Counted from the stretch's first letter, positions 1 to 6,683 are shown. The stretch: 13,869 bases of DNA from Dehalococcoidia bacterium (GCA_016844565.1 JAENJB010000013.1:1-13869), one strand, 5' to 3'. Notes: generated by a model not told the origin, from the sequence alone. A program made the numbers and translations.

Positions 1-25
1 TGGAGCTGAGGGGACTCGAACCCCC
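1..25 (-). tRNA. tRNA-like 3' end (T arm plus acceptor 3' strand), cut by the window edge or a fragment
   Basis: Read on the minus strand, the last 25 bases form a five-base-pair T stem (GGGGG/CCCCT, one G-U) around the canonical loop TTCGAGT. A seven-base acceptor 3' strand CAGCTCC and discriminator A follow. CAGCTCC is also the acceptor 3' strand of E. coli tmRNA. A complete tmRNA cannot fit, because gmk ends only about 100 bases upstream. A strand AGAGCTG at 79-85 would pair at six of seven positions, but the bases between do not give normal D and anticodon arms. It may therefore be a tmRNA or tRNA 3' fragment, such as an integration-site remnant, or an atypical RNA. Identity is unresolved. 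Confidence 0.35.
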
Positions 26-101
26 TACCTTCCCGATGTCATCGTGATGTTCACCTCTCCGTTGCTAAACACCATCGGCAGCTCTTGTGAATCTGGTGTT
101 C

Positions 102-713
102 TTATAGCCGTACCACCCTCGGCTTTACCCGGCATTTCTCGGCGGTGATGATGGCTTCCACCTGGGACACCGCCTCTTCCAGTCTGTCCTGCCGGTTCAC
201 CACCGCGTAGTCGAACAGGGGCAGGCGGGCCATCTCTTCCGCGGCGATCTTGAGCCGCAGGGCCAGGTCTGACGGGGTGTTGTTCCTTCGGCTTTTGAGG
301 CGGAGCGCCAGCTCCTCCAGGGTAGGAGGGGAGAGGAAGATGAAAACCGCCTGGGGCAGGAGACGCTTGATGGTGGCGGCGCCTTGCACGTCCACTTTGA
401 TGAACACGTCCCGGCCCTCTTCCAGGGCTTGCTTCACCGGCTTCTTCGGGACGCCGTAGTAGTGGCCGTAGACCTCTGCCCATTCCAGGAGCTCTTCCCG
501 CGTTTTCATGGTCTCGAACTCTTCCCTGGAAACGAACACGTACTCCCGTCCCTGCTTCTCACCCCGGCGCATTGGCCGCGTGGTGCAGGTCACGGTGAAG
601 TGGGCAGGGTTGGCTCTCTCTCTGAGGCCCTGAAGCACGGCGTCCTTGCCGACGCCGGAGGGGCCGGAAAGGACCACTGCCAGAGGGCGGGATTCACTGC
701 CTGGTGGGAGCAC
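102..713 (-). CDS. gmk: Guanylate kinase
   Basis: Cytoplasmic guanylate kinase, converting GMP plus ATP to GDP plus ADP in purine nucleotide synthesis and recycling. The 203-residue length is normal. The P-loop GPSGVGK is at residues 17-23, the GMP-binding TTRPMRRGE at 44-52, the YGHYYG segment at 82-87 and DVQGA at 108-112. The start is GTG (711-713). GGAGGG at 723-728 lies 9 bases upstream, and an in-frame TAG three bases before the GTG rules out any longer start. The gene follows remA with a 3-nt gap in the same frame, so it is probably co-transcribed and translationally coupled. remA-gmk adjacency is also known in Bacillus, where rpoZ usually follows. Here the downstream side runs off the window. 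Confidence 0.97.
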   Translation of the reverse strand: MLPPGSESRPLAVVLSGPSGVGKDAVLQGLRERANPAHFTVTCTTRPMRRGEKQGREYVFVSREEFETMKTREELLEWAEVYGHYYGVPKKPVKQALEEGRDVFIKVDVQGAATIKRLLPQAVFIFLSPPTLEELALRLKSRRNNTPSDLALRLKIAAEEMARLPLFDYAVVNRQDRLEEAVSQVEAIITAEKCRVKPRVVRL

Positions 714-716
714 CGG

Positions 717-1010
717 CTACATCCCTCCATCTTCCTCGTCGGTGATGGTTTTCGGGTCCCCGCCGCCGTGCAGGGTTTGTACGCGTCCCATGATGGTCTC
801 CGGGGCCAGGGCAGAGAGGATGTGATAGCCGTTCTCGGCAATGATGACCGCCTTGGTCCGCCGGCCGCTCGTCATGTCGAGCAGCAGGCCCTTTTTCTTA
901 GCCTCTTGCACCAGTCTCTTGGTGGGCGCCGAGTTGGGGGAAGCGATGGCGACCATCTTATTGGCGGCGATGATGTTGCCGAAACCGATGTGGACCAGCT
1001 CAGTAGTCAT
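717..1010 (-). CDS. remA: RemA/DUF370 family DNA-binding regulator
   Basis: A 97-residue RemA (DUF370) protein. The family's small DNA-binding proteins activate extracellular-matrix and osmoprotection genes in Bacillus subtilis. The target here is unknown. Family signatures are the N-terminal HIGFGN (7-12), the stretch IIAANKMVAIASPNSAPTKR (13-32), and LDMTSGRRTKAVI (44-56) followed by an ENG turn. The acidic, glycine-rich tail (about 82-97) is longer than the core family. The ATG at 1008-1010 is preceded by GAGAGG at about 8 bases, and this lies at the edge of an intergenic palindromic repeat. The gene is followed at 3 nt by gmk. Only the gene is recognised from sequence; its role as a matrix regulator is family knowledge. 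Confidence 0.94.
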   Translation of the reverse strand: MTTELVHIGFGNIIAANKMVAIASPNSAPTKRLVQEAKKKGLLLDMTSGRRTKAVIIAENGYHILSALAPETIMGRVQTLHGGGDPKTITDEEDGGM

Positions 1011-1011
1011 T

Positions 1012-1092
1012 GTTCAACCTCTCACCCCTGCCCCTCTCTCCTTCAAAGGAGAGAGGGGACGTATTGTTCTAGAGGGGCGAAGCCCCTCTACG
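1012..1092. repeat. Composite palindromic repeat, copy A (aroA-remA junction)
   Basis: Two hairpins lie in a row. CCCCTCTCTCCTT (1031-1043) pairs with 1046-1058, and TAGAGGGGC (1070-1078) pairs with 1082-1090. A left flank TCAACCTCTCACCC precedes them. The same arrangement, in the same orientation, recurs at about 2385-2465. The second hairpin contains the aroA stop codon and the left flank carries the remA ribosome-binding site. No U-tract follows either stem, so terminator function is uncertain. Confidence 0.85.
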
Positions 1093-2388
1093 ATGCCCCG
1101 TCAATGCCTCTAGGTGCTGCCAGAACGCCGGATAGGAGATGCTTACCGCCCCGGCATCCCGGACCGTTGTCTTTCCTTCAGCCACCAGGGCGGCGACGGC
1201 CAGGCTCATGGCCAGGCGGTGGTCTCCATGGCTTTCCACAGCGGCGCCTTTGAGGGGTTGGCCGCCGTGGATAATCATTCCGTCAGGCAGCTCCTCTATC
1301 CGGGCGCCCATCTTCCTGAGCTCCGCAGAGGTGGTGGCTATCCTGTCCGATTCTTTCACCCTCAGCTCGGCCGCATCCCGTATGACCGTTTTCCCTCTGG
1401 CGCAGCAGGCGGCCACCGCCAGCACGGGGATCTCGTCAATGATGCGCGGGATTATCTCGCCGCGGAGCTCGGTGCCGGCGAGCTCGCTCGATTCCACCTG
1501 AATGTCAGCGACCGGCTCGCCGCCTTCGGTCCGTTGATTGAGCAGTCTTATCTTTCCCCCCATGGCCGTCAGGGCATCGAGGATGCCGGTGCGGGTCGGG
1601 TTGACGCCGCAATTCAATATGACTATCTTCGCCTTAGGGTGGATGGCTCCGGCCACCAGCCAGTAGGCGCCGGCGCTGAGGTCTCCGGGTATGTTCACAT
1701 CCAGCGCTTTCAAGGGGGAAGACAGAGGCTTGAGCACAATGTGTTTCCCCTCCTGTCTTATTCGGGCGCCCATGGCCCGGAGCTGACGCTCCGTATGGTC
1801 GCGGGAGAGGGCCGGCTCGGTGAGCGTGGTGGACCCCTGAGCGAATAGGCCGGCGAGAAGCAGGGCCGACTTGAGCTGGGCGCTGGCCACCGGCAGGGAA
1901 TAGGTTATGCCTTTGAGCGGCTGCCCCTTGATGGCCAGGGGAGCGAGGGAGTCGCTGCCCCGTCCCCACACCTGGGCGCCCATCAGGCGCAGCGGTTGGA
2001 TGACCCTTCCCATAGGACGTGACCGTAGCGAGTCATCTCCAGTGATAACCGAGAAGAATGGCTGGGCGGCCAGCAGGCCGGTCAACAGCCGGATGGTGGT
2101 GCCGCTGTTGCCCGCATCGAGGACATTGACTGGTTCCTTCAGACCTCTTGTTCCCGCTCCGTGGACCATGAGGCCCGGGGGAGAGGAAGGCAGCTCCTCT
2201 ATGGCCGCGCCGAGGGCTCTGAGGCAGTTGATGGTGGAGAGGCAATCAGCGCCTGGCAGGTAGTTGCTCAGAGTGGCATCGCCAGCGGCGATGCTGTTCA
2301 GGATGATGGCTCGATGGGTGATGGACTTATCGCCGGGCAGTGCCACCTTGCCCTCGAGGCGGGAGGCTCGCTCAATCTTCTTTATCAA
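1069..2388 (-). CDS. aroA: 3-phosphoshikimate 1-carboxyvinyltransferase (EPSP synthase)
   Basis: EPSP synthase joins shikimate-3-phosphate and phosphoenolpyruvate in the shikimate pathway to chorismate; it is cytoplasmic. At 439 residues it is full length. Motifs are LPGDKSITHRA (17-26), DAGNSGTTIRLLTG (91-104), SRPMGRVIQPL (123-133), PVASAQLKSALLLAG (166-180), RDHTERQLRAMGA (196-208), IIDEIPVLAVAA (316-327), ELRVKESDR (341-349) and SHGDHRLAMSLA (386-397). The SAQ-K and RDHTE signatures resemble class II enzymes. The glycine of GNSGTT is kept where the glyphosate-insensitive CP4 enzyme has alanine. The start is TTG (2386-2388) with AAGGG about 7 bases upstream. No ATG or GTG lies near the conserved N-terminus. 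The last residues (HRRGASPL) and the stop are encoded by a palindromic repeat. tyrA lies upstream. Confidence 0.97.
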   Translation of the reverse strand: MIKKIERASRLEGKVALPGDKSITHRAIILNSIAAGDATLSNYLPGADCLSTINCLRALGAAIEELPSSPPGLMVHGAGTRGLKEPVNVLDAGNSGTTIRLLTGLLAAQPFFSVITGDDSLRSRPMGRVIQPLRLMGAQVWGRGSDSLAPLAIKGQPLKGITYSLPVASAQLKSALLLAGLFAQGSTTLTEPALSRDHTERQLRAMGARIRQEGKHIVLKPLSSPLKALDVNIPGDLSAGAYWLVAGAIHPKAKIVILNCGVNPTRTGILDALTAMGGKIRLLNQRTEGGEPVADIQVESSELAGTELRGEIIPRIIDEIPVLAVAACCARGKTVIRDAAELRVKESDRIATTSAELRKMGARIEELPDGMIIHGGQPLKGAAVESHGDHRLAMSLAVAALVAEGKTTVRDAGAVSISYPAFWQHLEALTGHRRGASPL

Positions 2389-2465
2389 CCTCTCACCCTT
2401 AATCCCTCTCTCCTTTCAAAGGAGAGAGGGAATGTATTTTCGTAGAGGGGTTGCGCCCCTCTAAA
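2385..2465. repeat. Composite palindromic repeat, copy B (tyrA-aroA junction)
   Basis: Same structure and orientation as copy A at 1012-1092. A TCAACCTCTCACCC flank leads into a perfect 13-base arm pair (2404-2416 with 2418-2430) centred on C2417. TAGAGGGG (2443-2450) then pairs with CCCCTCTA (2456-2463). The flank supplies the aroA TTG start and the purine-rich bases just before it. The two copies lie about 1.37 kb apart as direct repeats around aroA. Confidence 0.85.
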
Positions 2466-2483
2466 ACACCCTCGCTGAGTGTT
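2465..2483 (-). terminator. Candidate hairpin terminator after tyrA
   Basis: Fifteen bases past the tyrA stop, the minus strand can form a seven-base-pair stem AACACTC/GGGTGTT (one G-U) with loop AGCGA. It is followed by only a short T-run (TTAGA), so it would be a weak intrinsic terminator. The repeat hairpins of copy B lie immediately downstream. Confidence 0.35.
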
Positions 2484-2497
2484 CTCTTTGTTTGGCA

Positions 2498-3364
2498 TCA
2501 GCCGAGCGGGCCACGGGATTGCCGCCAGCTTTCTCGCGCGTCTCTGGCTTTCTGGAGCACCTGTCCTATATCGTCCCCGCCGGAAATCAGCATCTCCCGG
2601 TAGCCCTCCATCTCTTGAATGAACCGGTCCAGCCAGTCAATCACCGCTTCCCGATTGCTCAGGAAGATGTCCTTGTTTACGCCGTAGTCTCCGGAGGCCA
2701 GGCGCGTAGTGTCGCGATATCCTGACGCAGCCAGTTTGCGCAGGTCGGGCCAGTCCGGGCTGCTGGAGGTGACGTTTACCAGGCCGGCGGCGACCAGCAG
2801 GGGTAGGTGGCTTATGGCGGCCACCAAGTAATCATGCCGCTCCGCCTCGATGAAGAGTGGCTTTGCGCCTATGGACTCCACCATCCCGGTTACCGTTTTC
2901 ACTGCCTCCGGCCGGGTGCCTGATCCCGGGGTGAGGCAATAGGTGCACCCATCGAAGAGGTCGGGTGTGGCGGCGGCGATGCCGCCGGCTTCCTTGCCGG
3001 CCATAGGGTGACCCCCGACGAAACTGACTCCGGAGGGCAGGCACTTCTGCGCCCAGTCCATGACCATTGCTTTGGTGCTGGCGGTATCCGTCACTATGCT
3101 GCCTTTGGTAAGATGGCGAGACATCCGCGGCAAGAAGCCCGGCATCGCCATTATGGGGATGGATAGAACGACCAGGTCGCTTGCCTCCACCGCTGCCCTC
3201 AGGTCCGACTCTACTCTGTCCACCGCACCCCGGCGGAGGGCCTCCTCCGCCGACTCGGGGCGGCGAAGGTATCCGGTGACTTCCAGGCCGGGCATGCTGC
3301 TTCTCTTCAAGGCCAAGCCGAGGGAGCCGCCGATGAGCCCGAGGCCGATGATGGTGATGCGCAT
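2498..3364 (-). CDS. tyrA: Prephenate/arogenate dehydrogenase
   Basis: NAD(P)-dependent dehydrogenase that oxidatively decarboxylates prephenate (or arogenate) in tyrosine synthesis. The 288 residues comprise the nucleotide-binding GLGLIGGSLG (7-16), TDTASTK (92-98), the GGHPMAGKE segment with H119 (117-125), HDYLVAAISHLP with H178 and H186, and DTTRLASGDYG with R221. There is no C-terminal ACT domain and no fused chorismate mutase, so allosteric tyrosine control by ACT is not expected. The frame is open 28 codons further upstream, but those residues are low-complexity and not conserved-looking, and the family starts at MRITIIGLG. The ATG at 3362-3364 has no Shine-Dalgarno. A TATAAT box lies 10 bases upstream, suggesting a leaderless transcript. 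Cofactor and substrate choice cannot be decided by eye. Confidence 0.94.
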   Translation of the reverse strand: MRITIIGLGLIGGSLGLALKRSSMPGLEVTGYLRRPESAEEALRRGAVDRVESDLRAAVEASDLVVLSIPIMAMPGFLPRMSRHLTKGSIVTDTASTKAMVMDWAQKCLPSGVSFVGGHPMAGKEAGGIAAATPDLFDGCTYCLTPGSGTRPEAVKTVTGMVESIGAKPLFIEAERHDYLVAAISHLPLLVAAGLVNVTSSSPDWPDLRKLAASGYRDTTRLASGDYGVNKDIFLSNREAVIDWLDRFIQEMEGYREMLISGGDDIGQVLQKARDARESWRQSRGPLG

Positions 3365-3374
3365 GGTTTCGCGG

Positions 3375-3403
3375 ATTATAGCACCCTTTGTTGATGGTGG
3401 AAA
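3375..3403 (-). promoter_or_regulatory. Candidate sigma-70 type promoter for tyrA
   Basis: On the minus strand TTTCCA (3398-3403, 4 of 6 to consensus) and a perfect TATAAT (3375-3380) are separated by 17 bases. The -10 box ends 10 bases before the tyrA ATG, so transcription would begin at or within a few bases of the start codon. It overlaps the end of the MFS gene. Confidence 0.5.
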
Positions 3404-3407
3404 TTTC

Positions 3408-4664
3408 CTATTGCCTTGCTTCCGGTGCGGCTGGCCTCTTGAGGACAAGGCTCATTCCCAGGGATACGGCGGTCAGGATGCCGACGAGGGCAAGAGCAAT
3501 GACATAGGAATGCGTGAGGTCGACCACCACGCCCGCCACTATGGGGCCGAGGACGGAGCCGATAGCGTACCCGAAGCCCAGAAATCCAATTAGCGCACCG
3601 ACCCACCTGGGGCCGAAATACTCCACGGCCAGCGTCGGCACGACGGGGGACAGGGCGCCCTGCGCCAGGCCGTAGACGAAGGCTATTGCGTAGAAGGCTC
3701 CCACTTCCCTGGCCGGTATGAGCCAGAATACCGCCGGTATCTGAATCGCTAGCGCAAATGCCATGGTGTACTTGAGTCCGATCCTGCCCACGAGACGGTT
3801 GACGGTCAGCCGGGCCAGTAAGGTACCAGCGCCCATGATGGTTAGAATCAGCGTCGCCGCTTCGGGGTCGATATTGACATCCGTGGCGTAGGCGATGACG
3901 TGAAAAATCAGCATCTGGAGCGACACGGCGGAGATGAGATAGATCGCCCAGATATTCCAGTAGTGCCCGGTCCTGACGGCTGCGGAAAGGGTGAATGACC
4001 CCTTCCCCGGAGTGGCGGCGCGGACGCCGCCGCTGCTTTCCGTCCTGAGTGAGGACGTATCGTCTTTCATAGCCAGGGCCGAGGGGATACCGATGAGTGC
4101 GACGGTGAGGGCGAGGACCAGGAACGGCCAGGACCAGCCGTAGCGGGTCATGAGGAAGGCGGAGAGCAGGGGAAGAGCTATCTGCCCCAGGCTGAAGCCG
4201 GCGGTCGCTATTCCCATGGGCAATGTTCCCTTGCTGCCGAACCACCTGGCTACCAGGGCGAGGATGATGCTGTAAGTGGCGCCCTGCCCGGAGCCGGCGA
4301 TGACTCCCAGGTACAGGTATAGTTGCCACAGGGAGATGGCCCCATCGCCTGCAGCGTGGGCCATCAGCAAGTAAGCCGCCACGCTGAGCACTACACCGGC
4401 GGTGATTACCCGCCGGTAGCCGTACCTGTCGGCCAGCGCCCCGGCCAGCGCGCCGACCATTCCCATGAGGACAGCCTGGAGCGATACTACTCCGGATACC
4501 GCCGACCTCGTCCACTGGAACTCAGAAGCCAGTGGTTTCAGGAACACTCCGTAGCTGTACCCGGCGCCTGACAGGGCGGCGATGACGAGCATGCCGGCCA
4601 CCGCTACCACCCAGCCGTAGCGGGTGATGGAGGGGACTGCGGCTTGGCCGCCAAATGACTTCAT
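3408..4664 (-). CDS. MFS transporter, oxalate/formate-antiporter or monocarboxylate-like
   Basis: A 418-residue major facilitator protein of the inner membrane with about 12 hydrophobic helices. The motif A-like loop ADRYGYRR is at residues 78-85. A charged central cytoplasmic loop spans about 200-235 and the tail is short and basic. The YSYGVFLKPL of helix 1 (36-45) and the segment RWFGSKGTLPMGIATAGFSL (140-159) resemble the OFA and monocarboxylate branches, so a small organic anion substrate is likely. This is a family-level inference; the substrate is unknown. The ATG at 4662-4664 has only a distant purine-rich stretch (GGGAGA, about 13 bases off). A palindromic repeat lies just upstream. 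tyrA follows, apparently with its own promoter. Confidence 0.92.
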   Translation of the reverse strand: MKSFGGQAAVPSITRYGWVVAVAGMLVIAALSGAGYSYGVFLKPLASEFQWTRSAVSGVVSLQAVLMGMVGALAGALADRYGYRRVITAGVVLSVAAYLLMAHAAGDGAISLWQLYLYLGVIAGSGQGATYSIILALVARWFGSKGTLPMGIATAGFSLGQIALPLLSAFLMTRYGWSWPFLVLALTVALIGIPSALAMKDDTSSLRTESSGGVRAATPGKGSFTLSAAVRTGHYWNIWAIYLISAVSLQMLIFHVIAYATDVNIDPEAATLILTIMGAGTLLARLTVNRLVGRIGLKYTMAFALAIQIPAVFWLIPAREVGAFYAIAFVYGLAQGALSPVVPTLAVEYFGPRWVGALIGFLGFGYAIGSVLGPIVAGVVVDLTHSYVIALALVGILTAVSLGMSLVLKRPAAPEARQ

Positions 4665-4675
4665 TACGTTATGGC

Positions 4676-4765
4676 TTCTCCCTCTCCCTTGACGGGAGAG
4701 GGTTAGGGTGAGCTTCCCACATAGGTCCCCCTCTCTCTAACTCTCCCACGCCAGGGGGGAGAGCA
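4676..4765. repeat. Intergenic palindromic repeat (CCCTCTCCC type)
   Basis: CCCTCTCCC (4680-4688) pairs perfectly with GGGAGAGGG (4694-4702) around TTGAC, followed by TTAGGGTGAG. A second stem pairs CTCTCCC (4741-4747) with GGGAGAG (4757-4763). It resembles the repeats around aroA in base composition but has a different sequence and a different second stem. Located in the 125-bp gap before the MFS gene; it could also end the upstream M56 transcript. Confidence 0.7.
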
Positions 4766-4789
4766 AAGGGACGGAGATCGCACGGCCTA

Positions 4790-5359
4790 TCACGGTTTCA
4801 TGCTGCCGGCGATTTTCAGTAGCTCCTCCGGGGGATACAAAGTGGTTATTATCAGGTATCTGTCGCCTTTTCGCCAGTGCACCTGGTTGAAGGGGGCGCC
4901 GCCGGCGCCCTTGCCGATTATCAGGGTGGCTTCTCTTCCATCCAGGGGTACGGTCAGTTCTCCCAGGAGCACCTCGGGTTTGGCCGCTTCCCGGTAGTAT
5001 TTCTCACCGGCAGGCGAGAATACCTGGTGAATGGACAGGACCCCCTCAGCGCCGTCAGCGGCGGAGAAGACCAGCGAGAGCATCAGGGTCGGCTTCCGCT
5101 GAAGAGCTATCCGGGTGGGTGGCCAGCGAAGATAGTCCGGGAAGTAGGCGGGCACGGATATCTTAACGCCAAGGGCTCGTTCGGCGGCCTCGATGCTCTC
5201 GTAGGTCCTGGCCTGTGCTGGCTGCAGGGAGGCTGGTACCAGGTTCAGCAGATGGAATAGCAGGGCTGCGAAGCCCATGAGCAATGCCGGCGGCAGGAGT
5301 ATTCCGGGCGCCTCTTTGCCAAATGAGGTCTTCCGGCCGGTTGCGTCTTGTTTGCTCAA
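4790..5359 (-). CDS. Membrane-anchored DUF4367-like protein
   Basis: A 189-residue protein with a cytoplasmic head, one signal-anchor helix (about 19-41) and an extracytoplasmic domain from about 52. The domain has VPAYFPDYLRWPP (69-81), a GKGAGG turn (149-154) and a C-terminal WRKGDRYLIITTLYPPEELL (162-181). That pattern (lipid- or wall-facing strand-rich domain ending in '..eELlkIA.sl') resembles DUF4367 domains. The assignment is tentative and the function unknown. The start is TTG (5357-5359), favoured by AGGAG 6 bases upstream; this Shine-Dalgarno directly overlaps and follows the TAG stop of the M56 gene. The 9-nt gap and shared signal mark an operon, so the protein may be a partner or substrate of the M56 peptidase. 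Confidence 0.85.
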   Translation of the reverse strand: MSKQDATGRKTSFGKEAPGILLPPALLMGFAALLFHLLNLVPASLQPAQARTYESIEAAERALGVKISVPAYFPDYLRWPPTRIALQRKPTLMLSLVFSAADGAEGVLSIHQVFSPAGEKYYREAAKPEVLLGELTVPLDGREATLIIGKGAGGAPFNQVHWRKGDRYLIITTLYPPEELLKIAGSMKP

Positions 5360-5368
5360 ACGTGTCTC

Positions 5369-6385
5369 CTAAGCAACGAAGAACAGCAGGACAGCCAGCA
5401 TGGACGATACCACTACGAGACGGATATTCTCGTAGGGCGAGTCCTCGATGGGAGGGGGATTCAGCAGTCTGGCTGCTCGCCTTTTCACCGTGGACAGGCT
5501 GGCATGGTCGTACATGGCGCTGGCACGGGAGCGAAGATCCCCGCTCCTTCCCTGCGCCTTCGCAGGGGACTCGGGTTTCTCGGCCTGGAACGCCTTGATG
5601 AGGCCGGCGGCAAAGGCCAGAGGTTGCCCCGTCGCCGAGACGGCGACGTCGTCGCACGCTTGTTCGTTGTCCTGGACCAGCTGGCGGGAGACGAGCAGGG
5701 CTACCGGGTTGTAGAACATGAGAACTCGAATCACCAGGAGCACCCAGCCCCACCAGCTATCCCGCCGGCGGAGATGGGCCAGCTCGTGGGCCAGGACGCC
5801 GCGCAACTCGTTTCCGTCCAGTGCTTCCAGTAAATGTGATGATATTACCAGCGTCGGATTCGCTGCACCGGCGATATACACTGCCGGCGCCTGCCGGTTT
5901 GCCGCCAGCACCTGCGGCGCGGGCCGTCCCATCTTCTGACTCACTTCAGCCAGCGCCGCATGCAGTCCCGGATGCTGCCTCTTTTCCAGGCGGCGTCTCT
6001 CCTGTCTGTGACGCCGGGCCAGTAGGGTGCGCAACGTGGGTGCCAGTTCCTGGGCAAGAAAGAGCAGCGTCGTCGAGGCGAGCAGGAGAAGAAGCCCGTA
6101 CCGGAAGGGCATGGTCCCGGCCACCGGCAGGTCCAACCACTGCTTCAGGTCCAGGAGAGCCGTGCCGTGGCGGAAGACGTCGCCCTGTCTCTGGGGATAT
6201 GTCAGGAGGAAGGCAGGCCAGTACAGGAGTGGCAGGAACAGGACGAGGAGGCGGAACTTGAACCTCGTTGACGGCCTGTGGATGGCCCAGATTCTGATGA
6301 GGGCCTCCACTACCAGGGCGGTGACCAGGGAATAGAAGACGGTTGCCGCCATGTAACCGGTCACGTCTGCAGTGAAAGCTGCCAT
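5369..6385 (-). CDS. M56 (BlaR1-like) membrane metallopeptidase
   Basis: A 338-residue integral membrane zinc peptidase of the M56 family, whose members include BlaR1/MecR1 signal transducers and stand-alone proteases. Helices lie at about 10-32, 45-62 and 95-115. A basic cytoplasmic loop follows (about 120-140), and then the catalytic domain with HELAH (200-204) and the downstream zinc-ligand region DNEQACDD (E241). A helix at 212-233 and a final helix at about 324-338 complete the protein. There is no penicillin-binding sensor domain, and no BlaI/MecI-type repressor gene sits beside it, so a beta-lactam role is unlikely. The ATG (6383-6385) has no Shine-Dalgarno; a TATAAT box 9 bases before it suggests a leaderless mRNA. 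Operon with the anchored protein downstream. Confidence 0.92.
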   Translation of the reverse strand: MAAFTADVTGYMAATVFYSLVTALVVEALIRIWAIHRPSTRFKFRLLVLFLPLLYWPAFLLTYPQRQGDVFRHGTALLDLKQWLDLPVAGTMPFRYGLLLLLASTTLLFLAQELAPTLRTLLARRHRQERRRLEKRQHPGLHAALAEVSQKMGRPAPQVLAANRQAPAVYIAGAANPTLVISSHLLEALDGNELRGVLAHELAHLRRRDSWWGWVLLVIRVLMFYNPVALLVSRQLVQDNEQACDDVAVSATGQPLAFAAGLIKAFQAEKPESPAKAQGRSGDLRSRASAMYDHASLSTVKRRAARLLNPPPIEDSPYENIRLVVVSSMLAVLLFFVA

Positions 6386-6394
6386 TGCGGGGAT

Positions 6395-6425
6395 ATTATA
6401 CAGCCGTACGTGGGTGCCTGGTTAA
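6395..6425 (-). promoter_or_regulatory. Candidate promoter for the M56 operon
   Basis: Minus strand TTAACC (6420-6425) and a perfect TATAAT (6395-6400) are 19 bases apart, slightly long spacing. The -10 box ends 9 bases before the ATG, placing the probable transcript start at or next to the start codon. Confidence 0.45.
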
Positions 6426-6467
6426 CTCTGCCATTACATCGAGAATAGCCACTTCCGGCACGGCCTG

Positions 6468-6587
6468 TCATTGCGAGCCCATCCCGACCTGTCGGGAGGG
6501 CGAAGCAATCTCTGAGCCACTAGTACCGTTTGAGATTGCTTCGGGCGGAGTCTATCCTGAGCCTTCGGCGAAGGGCCCTCGCAATGA
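6468..6587. repeat. Nested inverted repeat (TCATTGCGAG type)
   Basis: Outer arms TCATTGCGAG (6468-6477) and CTCGCAATGA (6578-6587) enclose inner arms CGAAGCAATCTC (6501-6512) and GAGATTGCTTCG (6532-6543). A small stem CCCGAC/GTCGGG lies between. It fills much of the 298-bp gap between the cytochrome b and M56 genes. The only coding-like frames in that gap follow the repeat and look artefactual. Confidence 0.8.
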
Positions 6588-6627
6588 CGGCAACTGCGGC
6601 GGGGCCATATCTTCATGGTTCGTGGTG

Positions 6628-6644
6628 TCCCGATTACATCGGGA
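6628..6644. repeat. Short hairpin module TCCCGAT-TAC-ATCGGGA
   Basis: A perfect seven-base-pair stem with loop TAC. The same stem recurs at 8684-8700 with loop TGC, inside a different repeat. Lies 40 bases past the cytochrome b stop codon. Confidence 0.7.
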
Positions 6645-6683
6645 CGAAGCAATGATAATGGGGAACAGTCCTGGTTTGCGGCT

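Noticed and set aside
1..85. Ordinary tRNA (Phe-like GAA triplet after a T at the expected position)
   Set aside because: The bases flanking that triplet do not form an anticodon stem, and no D arm can be drawn.
25..100. Possible short peptide frame ending in MTSGR after gmk
   Set aside because: It is the tail of a frame that overlaps gmk out of phase, with no ribosome-binding site of its own; the overlapping RNA-like pairing explains the region at least as well.
1..315. Complete tmRNA using GGAGCTG (309-315, minus strand) as the acceptor 5' strand
   Set aside because: That heptamer is part of gmk coding sequence in a conserved region, and the interval is fully accounted for by gmk.
384..1253. 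Long plus-strand open frame (289 codons) across gmk, remA and the aroA end
   Set aside because: It runs opposite to three well-recognised genes, has no family resemblance, and is typical of antisense frames in GC-rich DNA.
1114..1848. Plus-strand open frame (244 codons) within aroA
   Set aside because: It is antisense to conserved EPSP synthase motifs and shows no recognisable domain.
1012..2465. aroA carried by an insertion element bounded by the flanking repeats
   Set aside because: No transposase, no terminal inverted repeats and no target duplication are visible, and aroA sits beside tyrA as expected for a native pathway cluster. Repeat insertion beside genes is simpler.
3376..4515. Minus-strand open frame (379 codons) in another frame of the MFS gene
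   Set aside because: Arginine-, proline- and histidine-rich composition with no hydrophobic helices; the overlapping frame gives a full MFS protein.
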